Positions 42,077-51,003 of a DNA stretch of 64,000 nucleotides are shown here, piece by piece; within the stretch, counting starts at the first letter, position 1, and each line of letters starts with the position of its first letter. The DNA lies in the NCBI RefSeq assembly GCF_026342355.1, contig NZ_JAPEMV010000011.1:243747-307746 (forward strand). The letters run 5' to 3'. The position numbers and the translations under genes were made by a program. This DNA comes from Streptomyces sp. NBC_00249. Its GTDB lineage: Bacteria > Actinomycetota > Actinomycetes > Streptomycetales > Streptomycetaceae. The notes under the pieces are model-generated. The model saw only the letters and a program-made list of their open reading frames with translations, had not been told where the DNA came from and did no database searches.

Positions 42077-42901
42077 CTACGCGGGGTTCCGGTTCCCGTC
42101 GACGAAGGAGATCAGGCGCTCCACGTAGGTCTCGGGGTGGCTGATGTGGGGGATGTGACCGGCTCCCTCGAAGGTGTGTGTCTCGGCCTGGGGCAGCGCC
42201 TTCGAGAGCCGGTCCGTGATCGCGGCGAACCAGGGCGGGCTCTGCGTGCCCTTCGACAGCAGGGCGGGCCCGGTGTGGCCGGAGAGCAGGCCGAGGTCGA
42301 GATCGGCCCACCCCGGGTCGGCCTGCTCGTCCAGGAAGGTGGGGGCGTTGGCGACGAAGGTGTCGCGGACCCGTTCCGGCAGTTGGTCCCACGCCCCGGG
42401 CTCCAGCACGACCTCCTCCACGAACTGCCGCACCGCCGCGCGCGGCCGGTCCGCCCGCAGATGCTCCAGAACGGATTCGATCTTCCGGCTGCCGGCGGTG
42501 GCTGACGGCAGCAGTCCGGAGTCGTCGGCCAGAAGGCCCATGAGCGGGGGGTCGTGGGCGATGATCCCCCGGAAGAGCTCGGGCCGCCGGGACGCCAGGC
42601 CGAGTACGGTCGAGGCGCCGAAGGAGTTGCCCGCCACGTACGCCGGTGCGAACCCCAGCGTCTCCATGAGCGCGGCGAGGTCCTCTTCGTCCTCGAACCG
42701 TGATCCGGGCCCCGGCGGGCGTTCGCTCTGGCTGTGGCCCCGCCGGTCGTAGACCAGCACCCGGAACCTCAGCGCGAGGGCGTGCACGACCGGAGCCCAG
42801 GCCTCGTGGTCGCCCCAGGAGCCGTGCACCAGGACCAGCGGATCGCCGTCCCCGCCCGCCTCGTAGAAGAGTTCGACACCGTTCACTTCGACCCGCGACA
42901 T
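42077..42901 (-). CDS. Alpha/beta hydrolase
   Basis: 274 residues. Oxyanion strand LVLVHGSWGDHEAW, VLVYDRRGHSQSE, nucleophile elbow VAGNSFGAS (Ser in GNSFG) and the catalytic His in GAGHIPHISHPETY. The acid is probably in the LSGHTGPALLSKG region. Typical of epoxide/ester hydrolases. Cytosolic. Substrate unknown. Confidence 0.9.
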   Translation of the reverse strand: MSRVEVNGVELFYEAGGDGDPLVLVHGSWGDHEAWAPVVHALALRFRVLVYDRRGHSQSERPPGPGSRFEDEEDLAALMETLGFAPAYVAGNSFGASTVLGLASRRPELFRGIIAHDPPLMGLLADDSGLLPSATAGSRKIESVLEHLRADRPRAAVRQFVEEVVLEPGAWDQLPERVRDTFVANAPTFLDEQADPGWADLDLGLLSGHTGPALLSKGTQSPPWFAAITDRLSKALPQAETHTFEGAGHIPHISHPETYVERLISFVDGNRNPA

Positions 42902-43009
42902 CCTGGTCTCCTCACCGAAGGGCACCGGCCGCCGGCGTCTGCCCGCAGCCGGTGCCATTGAGTCACCGCGCCCCGGACCCTGACAACGACCCCGGGCCGC
43001 ACGTCACGC

Positions 43010-43266
43010 GTCCGGGCGACCGTCGGTCAGGGCGGATGTTCTTGCTGTGGCGGAAGGCGTTGTCGGGGTCGTATGTGGCCCTGACCTCCATGAGCCGGCG
43101 GTAGGTCTGTTCGCCGTAGGCCTCGCGGACGCGGCTGGGGCGTCGTCGGAGTCGGGAAGTTGACGTAGACGCCGGTGGCGCGGTGCGGTTGGAGGGCTTG
43201 GAGGAATTGCCGCGCCCAAGCGGTCCCGGCTGCGGCGTGCCCGCGGGTCTCGTCGGGGAGCCACAC
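43010..43266 (-). pseudogene. C-terminal stub of a berberine-bridge-type FAD oxidase, frameshifted
   Basis: One frame reads RQFLQALQPHRATGVYVNF, the start of the BBE domain, and after a frameshift near 43130 a second frame reads YGEQTYRRLMEVRATYDPDN and AFRHSKNI, its classic end (Tyr-Asp-Pro-x-Asn). Everything upstream, including the FAD-binding domain, is missing. A clear truncated and frameshifted gene. Confidence 0.78.
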
Positions 43267-43303
43267 GCCGTCGATGGGATGACACAGGGGCGGCTGGCTG
43301 ACG

Positions 43304-43687
43304 TCAGCCGATTATCGGGCCGGCAGCCGACCAGCGCTGGCCACGAGGCCTCTGATGTCCGGAATCCAGCCGAGTACCGCTCGCATCGACGACTGCGTAG
43401 TCGCCAACGATCTTGTATGGGTCGCCATCCTCATATAGCCACACAGTGACGCAACCCTTCGAGACATAGGTGTCGAACCAGACATCAACACCCTCCGCCT
43501 CAGAACGGACTGTGAGTGCTTCCCCTGGTTTCATCCAGTAGTCCTCGCAGTACGGCTCGATGAAGGGACAGAGCTCGGTGTCGCCCCGGTTCTCTATCGG
43601 CATGCTGCTGCGACCCACTGCCCCCCACTTGGTCTCTGGCACCGGGCACGCCCCTGATCTGGCCTCCACGATCAGACAGGCTTCCAC
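43304..43687 (-). CDS. Hypothetical protein
   Basis: Up to 127 residues from GTG 43687, or shorter from ATG at about 43600 (MPIENRGDTELCPFIEPYCE). Cysteine-containing CPFIEPYCEDYW and VWFDTYVSKGCVTVWLYEDGD indicate a beta-rich domain. No signal peptide is clear. Codon use is less biased than neighbours, possibly acquired DNA. Not recognised. Confidence 0.5.
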   Translation of the reverse strand: MEACLIVEARSGACPVPETKWGAVGRSSMPIENRGDTELCPFIEPYCEDYWMKPGEALTVRSEAEGVDVWFDTYVSKGCVTVWLYEDGDPYKIVGDYAVVDASGTRLDSGHQRPRGQRWSAAGPIIG

Positions 43688-43851
43688 TCTCCCCAGCCCT
43701 AGACGGGGCTTGCGCGACCACGCCGCCCAGTTGGGACTGTGGTGAAGCGGGACGCCCGATTCCTTGGGCCATGCACCCGCTTGTCCGGGGCGTCCGCCGG
43801 GCCCTCACGGGCAAGGACGGGACTCCTCGCCGCGATCCTTCGTCCACCCCT

Positions 43852-44103
43852 TCACCACAGCTCGATGCGCACGTCTCCCTCCTGGCCCGCGTACCTGCCC
43901 ACGAAGCCGCGGAACGTCATGTCTGCGACGGCGGCATCGGCCCAGGCGCCCTTCACCCCCGGAGGCCCGGGCTGGAAGGCCAAGGTCACGTGGTGCACCA
44001 CGATGGGGTCCTCATCCGGTTCCCGCCCGGTCGAGGTCATGATGCCTCCGGTCGGGTCGACACCGGGGATCTCGGCGTCGGGGAAGTCCGATCCACACCG
44101 CAT
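43852..44103 (-). CDS. Hypothetical small protein
   Basis: 83 residues. VVHHVTLAFQPGPPGVKGAW and ADMTFRGFVGRYAGQEGDVR give a compact mixed protein. Good Streptomyces codon bias supports a real gene, but it is short and unrecognised; it could be a remnant. Confidence 0.52.
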   Translation of the reverse strand: MRCGSDFPDAEIPGVDPTGGIMTSTGREPDEDPIVVHHVTLAFQPGPPGVKGAWADAAVADMTFRGFVGRYAGQEGDVRIELW

Positions 44104-44216
44104 GCGCTTGGTATCCGCTGCGGCGGACCGTGCTGTTACCTTCGCCAGTCGGCATGCGTCATGGGTGTGACGACCGGATACGACGGCGTCACACCCACGA
44201 GTGAATCGAGAACCGG

Positions 44217-44600
44217 ATGCTGACCAACATCATGTACGTGACGGTCTACGTCACCGATCAGGACCGCGCGTTGGAGTTCTACACCGAGGGACTCGGCCTG
44301 GAGAAGCGGCTCGACTTCCCGGGGCCCGACGGACGTTTCCTCACCGTCGGTGTTCCCCACAGCCCGGTGCAGATCATCTTGTGGTCGCATGCGGCAGCCG
44401 CGGGACAGCCGGGCGGCGTGGGCGTCCCCGGGCCGCTGATCCTCGAATCCGAGGACTTGCGAAAGGATTTCGAGATCATGCGCCGGCACGGCGTCGTCTT
44501 CGAAGAGTCCGAGCCCGTCGACTATCCGTTCGGGGTCCGCGTCGAGGCGGTGGACCCGGATGGAAACCGGATCTCGCTCCGTCAGCAGCTCAAGCCGTGA
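44217..44600 (+). CDS. VOC-family protein coupled to a sigma factor
   Basis: 127 residues, one VOC domain: IMYVTVYVTDQDRALEFYTE, GLGLEKRLDF, HSPVQIILW, and the closing VEAVDPDGNRISLRQQ. The stop overlaps the GTG of the following ECF sigma factor (GTGA, 44597-44600). SigJ-type ECF sigma factors are often coupled to small redox or binding enzymes; this VOC protein is probably part of the same response. Confidence 0.86.
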   Translation: MLTNIMYVTVYVTDQDRALEFYTEGLGLEKRLDFPGPDGRFLTVGVPHSPVQIILWSHAAAAGQPGGVGVPGPLILESEDLRKDFEIMRRHGVVFEESEPVDYPFGVRVEAVDPDGNRISLRQQLKP

Positions 44601-45472
44601 CCGCCCACCCGTCCGGTCTCGTGGCCGAGGCGTTCGAAGCCCAGCGCGATCGGCTGCGTGCCGTCGCGTACCGCGTGCTGGGCTCGCATGCCGATGCGGA
44701 GGACGTGGTCCAGGAAGCCTGGATACGTCTCGCCCGCCAGGACGCGGCGACCATCGGCAATCTGGCAGGCTGGCTGACCACGGTGGTCGGCCGAATCAGC
44801 CTGGATCTCCTGAGATCCCGCAGAGCCCACCCCGAAACCGCCTACGAGCAAGAGTTCGCGAACCTCGTGGTGACGGCCGACGACGACCCCGCGCCGGACG
44901 AGCTGGTGGCGCTGGCCGATTCGGTCGGCCTCGCCCTCCTCGTCGTACTCGACTCGCTCGCCCCGAGCGAACGCCTGGCGTTTGTCCTGCACGACATGTT
45001 CGCGGTCCCGTTCCAGGAAATCGGCCAGATCCTGGGCAAATCCGCCGACGCCACCAAGATGGTCGCCAGCCGTGCCCGCCGCAAGGTCCAAGCCACGGAC
45101 CGCACGACGGGCCCCGGCCGCGAGCACCGAGAGGTCGTCCAGGCATTCGGAGCCGCCGCCCTCAGCGGCGACTTCGAAGCGCTCCTGCGTGTCCTAGACC
45201 CGAACGTGAAGCTGATCGTCGACACCCCCGACGGCGTGGTCGTCACCCTCGGCGCCACCAAAGTCGCCGCTGGCGCCCGCATGTTCTCCGGTGAGGTCGC
45301 CCGCCAACGACCCGTGCTGCTCAACGGAATCCCCGGCCACATGTCCTGGCGCCCCGACGGAACACCTCTCTCCGTCATCGCCTTCACCGTCAGCGAAGGC
45401 CGGATCGCCGGCATCCACATCGTCGTCGACCCGGCCAAACTCGCCTCGATCCATCTGCCCACCCTGGACTGA
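44597..45472 (+). CDS. ECF sigma factor with SnoaL-like C-terminal domain (SigJ/ECF41-related)
   Basis: 291 residues. Region 2 (FEAQRDRLRAVAYRVLGSHA, DAEDVVQEAWIRL), region 4 (LDSLAPSERLAFVLHDMFAV, PFQEIGQILGKSADATKMVAS, quoted in parts) and a C-terminal SnoaL-like fold (EVVQAFGAAALSGDFEALLR, DGVVVTLGATKVAAGARMF). The C-terminal domain controls activity in ECF41 proteins, and no anti-sigma gene is present. The WLPEP linker motif of ECF41 is not seen, so it is nearer to SigJ-type relatives. GTG start, translationally coupled to the VOC gene. Confidence 0.88.
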   Translation: MTAHPSGLVAEAFEAQRDRLRAVAYRVLGSHADAEDVVQEAWIRLARQDAATIGNLAGWLTTVVGRISLDLLRSRRAHPETAYEQEFANLVVTADDDPAPDELVALADSVGLALLVVLDSLAPSERLAFVLHDMFAVPFQEIGQILGKSADATKMVASRARRKVQATDRTTGPGREHREVVQAFGAAALSGDFEALLRVLDPNVKLIVDTPDGVVVTLGATKVAAGARMFSGEVARQRPVLLNGIPGHMSWRPDGTPLSVIAFTVSEGRIAGIHIVVDPAKLASIHLPTLD

Positions 45473-45508
45473 GCCGGTGCCGTCAGGCTCGACCAGTCAG
45501 CGGGCTGA

Positions 45509-46170
45509 GAGGGTGTCTCACGTGGCAAGTTTCGTGAGCTTCTTGTAGCAGGTCAGGGCAGCAGCCAGGCCGAGGAAGGCGAGGAAGTGTGAGCCCTTTC
45601 GTTCGTACCGGACGGTCGAGCGGCGGTAGCTGAAGAGCCGAGCGATCGACCGCTCGATCTTCCAGCGGTGCCGGCCGAGGCGTTCGCCGGAGTCGACGCC
45701 TGGCCTCGCGATGCGCGCGACGAGCCCACGCTCGCGCAGCCAGGCCAGGTGTTCGGCGGAAAAGTACGCCTCGTCCGCGCGGAGTTTGACGGGGCGGCGT
45801 CTCCGTGGCCCCCGGCGGGACCGGATGGCGGGGATGCCGAGGATGAGCGGCACCGCCCGGTGGAGCCGACGTCATAGGCCGGCCTCGGTCCATATCGTGA
45901 AGCGGCGATGCGCGGTGGCGGGGGAGGTGCCGAACGTCGGCGGTAGATGTCGCCAGGCACAGCCGGTGGTCAGGACGTACACCAGTGCCGTGAACACGGC
46001 CCGTTCGTCCCACGGCGCGGTCCCACCACCTTGCGGTCGAGCCGCGAATGACGGCCATAACGGGGGAACCAGCTCCCAGAGTGCATCAGGAACCAGACGC
46101 TTCGACAGATCAGCACTCGCAACCGGCATCATGCCGCTCGAACATCACGTCACGTCGTGGGAGAGCCTTC
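45509..46170. mobile_element. Internally deleted IS5-family (IS112-like) element
   Basis: Imperfect terminal inverted repeats: GAGGGTGTCTCACG at 45509-45522 and, inverted, GAAGGCTCTCCCACG at about 46156-46170. Inside is a transposase with its middle lost. The right end touches the stop codon of the adjacent DinB gene. Confidence 0.75.
45518..46132 (-). pseudogene. IS5-family transposase, central catalytic part deleted
   Basis: N-terminal frame (46132 to 45872) reads SKRLVPDALWELVPPLWPSF through RRFTIWTEAGL and then stops; the C-terminal frame (45853 to 45518) reads ILGIPAIRSRRGPRRR, RHRWKIERSIARLFSYRRST and LAAALTCYKKLTKLAT. About 100 residues between these, containing the first two catalytic Asp, are gone and the frame has shifted. 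Not functional. Confidence 0.82.
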
Positions 46171-46754
46171 TAAGCCTTGGTTGGTGCGGCCGTCCTGGCG
46201 GTCTGCTCGATCTTCGCGAAGTAGGCCGCACGGGCTTCCTCGTCGATCGGCTGCTCGTTTTCGGCGCGCACCCCGGTCCGGCCGTCGACGCCCTCGCGCA
46301 GGATGTCGGCGTGCCCGGCATGCCGGATGGTCTCGCCGAGGACATGGACCATGATGGCGAACAGGTTCGTGTTCGGATAAGGCTCCGACCACCAGGGCAC
46401 GTGGCCGGGGGCATCGAGGGCGAGCTCGTTGATCGTCGCGTCCGAGTGTTCCCACGTGCGCCGGTAGAACCCGACGATCTGATCGCGCGTCTCGTTCTCG
46501 GCCGCCCATTGATCGCTGCCGTCCGAGTCCTGCCACCGGCACAGCGGTTCCGGAGAAGGGCGGTCGAAGACCTCACCGAAGTACCTGGCCTCGACCGTGG
46601 CCACGTGTTTGACCAGGCCGAGGAGGTTGGTCCCGGTCGCTGTCAGGGGCCGGCGCGCGTCGTATTCGGACAAGCCGTCGAGCTTCCAGAGCAGCGCCTC
46701 ACGGTCCCGCCGCAGTCTCTTGTGCAGGTTGTCTTTCGCGAACTCATCGATCAT
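46170..46754 (-). CDS. DinB/DUF664-family metal-binding protein
   Basis: 194 residues, four-helix DinB fold. Metal His residues: NLLGLVKHVATVEARYF (first) and HVLGETIRHAGHADILREG (two more). DUF664 proteins of actinobacteria are thiol-dependent transferases or have unknown roles. The stop TAG (46170-46172) lies at the end of the neighbouring deleted IS, so the last few residues (AAPTKA) may be altered. ATG 46754. Confidence 0.88.
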   Translation of the reverse strand: MIDEFAKDNLHKRLRRDREALLWKLDGLSEYDARRPLTATGTNLLGLVKHVATVEARYFGEVFDRPSPEPLCRWQDSDGSDQWAAENETRDQIVGFYRRTWEHSDATINELALDAPGHVPWWSEPYPNTNLFAIMVHVLGETIRHAGHADILREGVDGRTGVRAENEQPIDEEARAAYFAKIEQTARTAAPTKA

Positions 46755-47307
46755 GCGGCACGAGCCTGCCATGGGCTGCTCACGGTCTCAAGATCCCGTA
46801 CGCGGTCCGCAACGACGGGCGGAGCCGTGGTCAGCTATGGTCACCGCAACTGGGCCTGCTGACCTCGGCCGAATGGCCGCCACCTGAGAGCGGCGGCCCT
46901 GCCTGCACCGCCCGCCGAGCCCTGGCCGAGGCCATTCCCGCGGGCATCAGCTGCCGCCCGGACACCGCCCTCGGCATCCTCGGCTGACCCCACCAACCCC
47001 AAGCACCCCGGCCTACGCTGAAATGTGGCGGCCGACCCGGTGAGCGGCCCCGGCCGCCGCCACCCAGCTTCAGCGTGCCTGCGTAGAAGTAGAAGAGCGC
47101 GAGCAGTCCCGCGACGATCCAACAGGCGATGTTCATGGTTCCCGTTCATGGGGCCCCGGTTCACGGGGCCCGTCGATTGCGTCGAGTGTCAGGGAAGCCC
47201 CTGGAGAAGACCGGTCCGTCGTCCGAGGGGTTCGGACGCGAAAGGGCGGGAGCGTCACCTCCCACAGGTCGAAGGAGGGCGGCCGAGCCGGTTCCGTCCC
47301 GTCGGCT
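46755..47307. other. Decayed stretch including a DoxX stub
   Basis: About 550 bases. A plus frame ending at 46986 reads QLGLLTSAEWPPPESGG then ALAEAIPAGISCRPDTALGI, probably the tail of a lost gene. At 47010-47136 the minus strand holds a DoxX start (separate entry). The rest has no gene. Confidence 0.4.
47030..47136 (-). pseudogene. DoxX-family membrane protein, N-terminal stub
   Basis: The minus strand begins MNIACWIVAGLLALFYFYAG TLKL (first membrane helix of DoxX proteins) and after residue 24 changes to unrelated Gly/Arg-rich text. The remaining three helices are missing, so it is truncated. Confidence 0.62.
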
Positions 47308-47802
47308 TCAGGCGAGGTCTGTGGCGGGCTGCGTCGCGTAGCGGCTCATCGCGTCGATGTTGGCCTGTGGCGTCAGCGGCCGGCCGCCGGCGAGCACCTC
47401 CTGGAGGTCTCGGAAGTACTGCACGTACAGGTCGGGTGTGAAGGTGCTGAGCATGACAGCGGGTTGGTCGGTCAGGTTGGCGAAGGTGTGCGGGGTGCCG
47501 GGCGGAACCATGACGAGCGTCCCCGCGGTGGCCTCGTAGTCCTCGTCCCCGACGGTGAACCGCACGTTGCCGGAGAGGACGTAGAAGCCCTCGTCGTGCC
47601 GGCCATGGCGGTGCTGCGGCGGACCTTGCGTGTGCGGGGCGAGGACGGACTCAGTGATCGCGAGGCGGTGCCCGGTGTGGCTGCCGTCCTCCAGAACGCG
47701 CATGCGCGTGGTGCCCAGAACGATCGTCTCGCCGTCACGGGGACCCACCACCGATATGGCGCCGTCGGCCTGTGCCTCGCTGGTCTTGGTTTCTTCGGTC
47801 AT
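47308..47802 (-). CDS. Cupin-domain protein
   Basis: 164 residues. Cupin motif 1 (PPQHRHGRHDEGFYVLSGNV, G(X)5HXH(X)3,4E(X)6G) and motif 2 (GTLVMVPPGTPHTFANL) are complete, giving a mononuclear metal site of three His and one Glu. The small fold suggests a dioxygenase, isomerase or sensor. Divergent from a LysR regulator, which probably controls it. Confidence 0.86.
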   Translation of the reverse strand: MTEETKTSEAQADGAISVVGPRDGETIVLGTTRMRVLEDGSHTGHRLAITESVLAPHTQGPPQHRHGRHDEGFYVLSGNVRFTVGDEDYEATAGTLVMVPPGTPHTFANLTDQPAVMLSTFTPDLYVQYFRDLQEVLAGGRPLTPQANIDAMSRYATQPATDLA

Positions 47803-47858
47803 GTCCACGAGTGCACCGCCGGGACCCCGCCGGTGTCCAAGACCTATTCAGCAGCGCC

Positions 47859-47875
47859 GATACCTTATGAGTATC
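47859..47875. promoter_or_regulatory. LysR-type operator (T-N11-A box)
   Basis: GATAC-N7-GTATC between the divergent cupin and LysR genes, a perfect 5-7-5 inverted repeat containing the LysR consensus T-N11-A. It ends nine bases before the GTG of lysR, fitting autorepression and control of the cupin gene. Confidence 0.6.
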
Positions 47876-47883
47876 GTTGCAGC

Positions 47884-48735
47884 GTGGAGCTACGGACCTT
47901 GCGCTACTTCGTGGCGGTCGCCGAGGAACTCCACTTCGGCCGGGCCGCCACCCGACTGCATATGAGTCAGCCGCCGCTGAGCCGGGCGATCAAACAGTTG
48001 GAAACCGAGGTCGGGGCTCCGCTCTTCGCCCGCTCGACCACCGGCGTCACGCTCACTCCGGTGGGCACGGTGCTGCTCGACGAGGCGCGAGCCCTACTCG
48101 ACCACGCCGACCGCGTCCGGGTCCGCGTGAACGCAGCAGCCGGCGTCGCGACCATCACCGTCGGCATCCTGGGCGACGGCACCGACCCGGGAGTGGCCAG
48201 GCTGGCCGCCGCCTACCGCCGACACCACCCCGGAGTCGACATACGCATCCGAGACACCGATCTGACGGACCCGACGTGCGGACTGCGCTCTGGACTGGTC
48301 GACGTCGCCCTCACCCGGGCGCCGTTCGACGAGACCGCCCTGACGGTGCGTGCGCTGCGGACCGATCCGGTCGGCGTGGTCCTGCGCGCCGACGATCCGC
48401 TGGCCCGCCGCGATGGGCTGCGGCTGGCCGAGCTGCGCGACCGCCGCTGGTTCCAGTTTCCGCAGGGCACCGACCCCATCTGGCAGTCGTACTGGAACGG
48501 TGGCAGGCCGCGTGAGGGACCAGTGGTGCGCGCCGTCCAGGAATGCCTGCAGGCTGTGCTGTGGAACGGCACGGTCGGCCTGGCCCCGCTCGGACACGAC
48601 CTGCCCGCGGAGTTCACCGTGGTACCGCTGACCGACATAGCGCCGAGCCGAGTGGTGGCGGTGTGCAACGAAGGGGACACCAACCCGCTGATCCGATCAT
48701 TCATCGAGATCGCGACAGGCGCGTACCGCCGCTGA
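47884..48735 (+). CDS. LysR-family regulator
   Basis: 283 residues from GTG. N-terminal HTH (ELRTLRYFVAVAEELHFGRA, LHMSQPPLSRAIKQLETEVG, with the usual RSTTGVTLTPVG), and a substrate-binding domain from about 88 (TITVGILGDGTDPGVARLAA, LVDVALTRAPF, GVVLRADDPLARR). It resembles BenM/CatM-type regulators of aromatic catabolism, but the effector is unknown. Divergent from the cupin gene with a T-N11-A box between. Confidence 0.9.
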   Translation: MELRTLRYFVAVAEELHFGRAATRLHMSQPPLSRAIKQLETEVGAPLFARSTTGVTLTPVGTVLLDEARALLDHADRVRVRVNAAAGVATITVGILGDGTDPGVARLAAAYRRHHPGVDIRIRDTDLTDPTCGLRSGLVDVALTRAPFDETALTVRALRTDPVGVVLRADDPLARRDGLRLAELRDRRWFQFPQGTDPIWQSYWNGGRPREGPVVRAVQECLQAVLWNGTVGLAPLGHDLPAEFTVVPLTDIAPSRVVAVCNEGDTNPLIRSFIEIATGAYRR

Positions 48736-49103
48736 GCATCGGCAACGGCGCTGCCGCAGCTCGTGAACAATTCGAACGCTGCAGCCCTCGTGACCGCCGC
48801 CCATCCAGTTGCCGTCCCAAGAAGCGCGTGCAGCTCTCAGGCGGGGGATCCTCCGGACGGCCATGAGCCGGTACGGCGGCGGCCCCGAGAAAGCCGTCGC
48901 CGGCTTCGCCGCCTACCTGCGGGCCGAGCAGGCGCTCGGGCGCGTGGGCGCCGGACGCCGACCCGGACGCGGGATGTCGGCCGCCTGGCGGGACTGTCGG
49001 TGCTCCGTAGGGGAGGTGTCGGTGACTGCTGGAACCGTGGGTGTCGTCGAGTTGCCGGCGGAGCAGTCGCAGCCGCCTCCACCAGCAAAGGAGCCCCGTC
49101 GCC
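48736..49103. other. Intergenic or decayed stretch
   Basis: About 370 bases. A plus frame at 48809-48960 reads RAALRRGILRTAMSRYGGGP and EKAVAGFAAYLRAEQALGR, perhaps a gene tail. It ends with AAAGGAG before the next ATG. Nothing recognised. Confidence 0.4.
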
Positions 49104-50417
49104 ATGTCGTCCGCATCCTCCACCCCGCCCTGGAACGTCCGACGGCTTCCGCGTGCCGACGGCCGCGTCTTCCTGGTCACCGGCGGCAACGCCGGCATCG
49201 GGTACTTCGTCGCGGAGCAGTTGTCGGCGACCGGCGCCACCGTCGTACTCGCCGGCCGGAATCCCGCCAAGGCCGAGGCCGCCACGGCCGTGATCCGTGA
49301 ACGTGTTCCCGGCGCGCGGGTACGGGCCGTACGGCTGGACCTCGCCGACCTCCCGTCGCTCGGAACAGCGGTGGAATCTCTGGAGGTGGAGCGCCTCGAC
49401 GCGGTGGTCCACAACGCCGGCGTCGCGCTCGACGACCCGCCGCGCAGGGAGACCGGGGACGGTCACGAGCTCATGTTCGGCACGAACCACCTCGGGCACT
49501 TCGCCCTGACCCACTGGCTGATGCCGCTGCTGTCGGCCGCGCCGGCGGCCCGCGTCGTGACCATGGGCAGCTTCGCGGCCAAGTCCGAGCGGCTCGACCT
49601 GCACGACCTGCAGTCCCGGAGGGACTACCGGCCCAAGCGCACCTACGCGCGCTCCAAGCTGGCACAGATGTACTTCGGCGTCGAACTCGACCGCCGCCTG
49701 CGCGCCGTCGGCAGCCCGGTGACGAGCGTGATGGTCCATCCCGGCGGCGCGCTGGACTCCCTCACTCCGTCACGGCCGCCGGTCCATGTGCGAACCACCG
49801 GCGCCCGGCTGAGCGCGGCACCCGCGGCCCTCCTCGTCCAGGGCAAGCACGCCGTCGCATGGCCCGCGGTCCGAGCGGTGCTCGATCCGGCGGTGCGCGG
49901 AGGCCAGCTGTGGGGGCCACGCGCCTTCGGCCTGCGCGGCGAGCCCCGACAGGAACCGATGTGGAACCACCTCGCCGACACCTCCGTCGCGGCGCGGTTG
50001 TGGGACGCGAGCTGCGACCTGACCGGCGTCTCATCCCCGGAAGCACTCGCCTGGCTCCTGGCCACCTTGTTCGGCGCCGGTGCACTCGTCGCGCTGCGGA
50101 GGTCCGAGCGCGACCGCGGCGAAGCGTGGTCGCTGCTCGGACTCGCCGGACTGGCCCTGCAGAACGTCACCTTCGCCGGGGTCATCGCGACCCGCCTCGC
50201 CCTGACCTCGACAGCCCCGCACGACCCCTCCGCGACCACGGCACTCTGGCTTTGCACGATGCGGTGTTCACCCTCAACGGAACCTTTCTGGCGCTCGCCC
50301 TCCTCGGCCTGTCCGTCGGCGGCCTGCGCACCGGCGCGATCCGGCCGTGGCACGGCACCTTGGGGCTGCTCGCCGCCGCACTGCAGTTCAGTTCCGCCAC
50401 CCTCGCCCACTGGGTGA
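49104..50417 (+). CDS. SDR oxidoreductase fused in frame to a broken membrane protein
   Basis: 437 residues. Residues 1-310 are a complete SDR: FLVTGGNAGIGYFVAEQL cofactor motif, HNAGVAL, and a catalytic Ser (MGSFAAK) with Tyr and Lys in TYARSKLAQ. The natural end of this family, ARLWDASCDLTGV, is at about 310. The frame then continues into three membrane helices of a different protein (ALAWLLATLFGAGALVALRR, LLGLAGLALQNVTFAG) until a one-base frameshift near 50249 moves it to nonsense ending at 50417. The SDR part should work. The fused tail is an accident or an anchoring domain. Confidence 0.76.
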   Translation: MSSASSTPPWNVRRLPRADGRVFLVTGGNAGIGYFVAEQLSATGATVVLAGRNPAKAEAATAVIRERVPGARVRAVRLDLADLPSLGTAVESLEVERLDAVVHNAGVALDDPPRRETGDGHELMFGTNHLGHFALTHWLMPLLSAAPAARVVTMGSFAAKSERLDLHDLQSRRDYRPKRTYARSKLAQMYFGVELDRRLRAVGSPVTSVMVHPGGALDSLTPSRPPVHVRTTGARLSAAPAALLVQGKHAVAWPAVRAVLDPAVRGGQLWGPRAFGLRGEPRQEPMWNHLADTSVAARLWDASCDLTGVSSPEALAWLLATLFGAGALVALRRSERDRGEAWSLLGLAGLALQNVTFAGVIATRLALTSTAPHDPSATTALWLCTMRCSPSTEPFWRSPSSACPSAACAPARSGRGTAPWGCSPPHCSSVPPPSPTG

Positions 50418-50572
50418 TCGGCAACGGCGGGGCCTTGGGCCTCCTCGGCCTCGCCGGCTGGCTGTTGTGGGTCGTCTGGATCGTCGCCTACGGCATCACC
50501 CTGATCCGGCACAGCCCGGGCACCCCGGTCCGGAGGTCCCCCAGTGGCCAAACCAGTGCGGCCCCTGCCTGA
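50040..50572 (+). pseudogene. Membrane protein interrupted by a single-base frameshift
   Basis: Two frames together make a multi-helix membrane protein: first SWLLATLFGAG...TSTAPHDPS in the SDR frame, then LALHDAVFTLNGTFLALALL and WLLWVVWIVAYGITLIRHSPG in the +2 frame until the stop at 50572. The expected junction is ALW-ALHDAVF: one G appears to be missing in CTCTGGCTTTG (50244-50254). The N-terminus is lost into the SDR. Probably a dead gene. Confidence 0.66.
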
Positions 50573-50964
50573 CCGCACTGACCGGCGTCGCAGTTCTGTT
50601 CCTCGGGCTCAATTTCCTGCTCAACCCTGACGGTGCACCCGCCGGATTCGGCATCACCCCCTGGCCACAGGGGAACGCCGACGGCTACTTCGTCGCGAAG
50701 GGCGTACGCGATATCGCCGTGGCAGCCACCGTGTTCCTGCTGCTCACGCTCGGGCAGCGGCGAATCCTCGGCTGGGTGGTCCTCATCGACGCCATCATTC
50801 CGCTCGGTGACGCGCTTGCGGTCGTCACCCATGGCGGCACGTTCACCACAGCGCTGAGTGTTCACGTATCGGCGGCCGCCATCGTCGTACTCACCGCCAT
50901 CATGCTGCTGACCGAGGGCAGCACACGCACGACACCGCAGCCACAGCTGACACCCTCCGCGTGA
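50545..50964 (+). pseudogene. DUF4267 membrane protein, apparent start frameshift
   Basis: From about 50570 the frame reads LTALTGVAVLFLGLNFLL, VAKGVRDIAVAATVFLLLTL and HVSAAAIVVLTAIMLL, a full DUF4267 protein (about 130 residues, four helices). The likely start GTG GCC AAA CCA (50545) is in another frame, so a frameshift near 50570 separates start and body; a rare in-frame CTG is the alternative. Close to another frameshift 300 bases upstream. The copy near 6.2 kb is also damaged. Confidence 0.6.
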
Positions 50965-51003
50965 TCCTGCGGACAGTGCCTATGCGGTTCTGGCCGCACT
51001 CGC

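Noticed and set aside
44201..44596. Apparent N-terminal extension of the sigma factor
   Set aside because: It is out of frame with, and overlaps, the VOC gene; the GTG at 44597 with GTGA overlap is the natural start.
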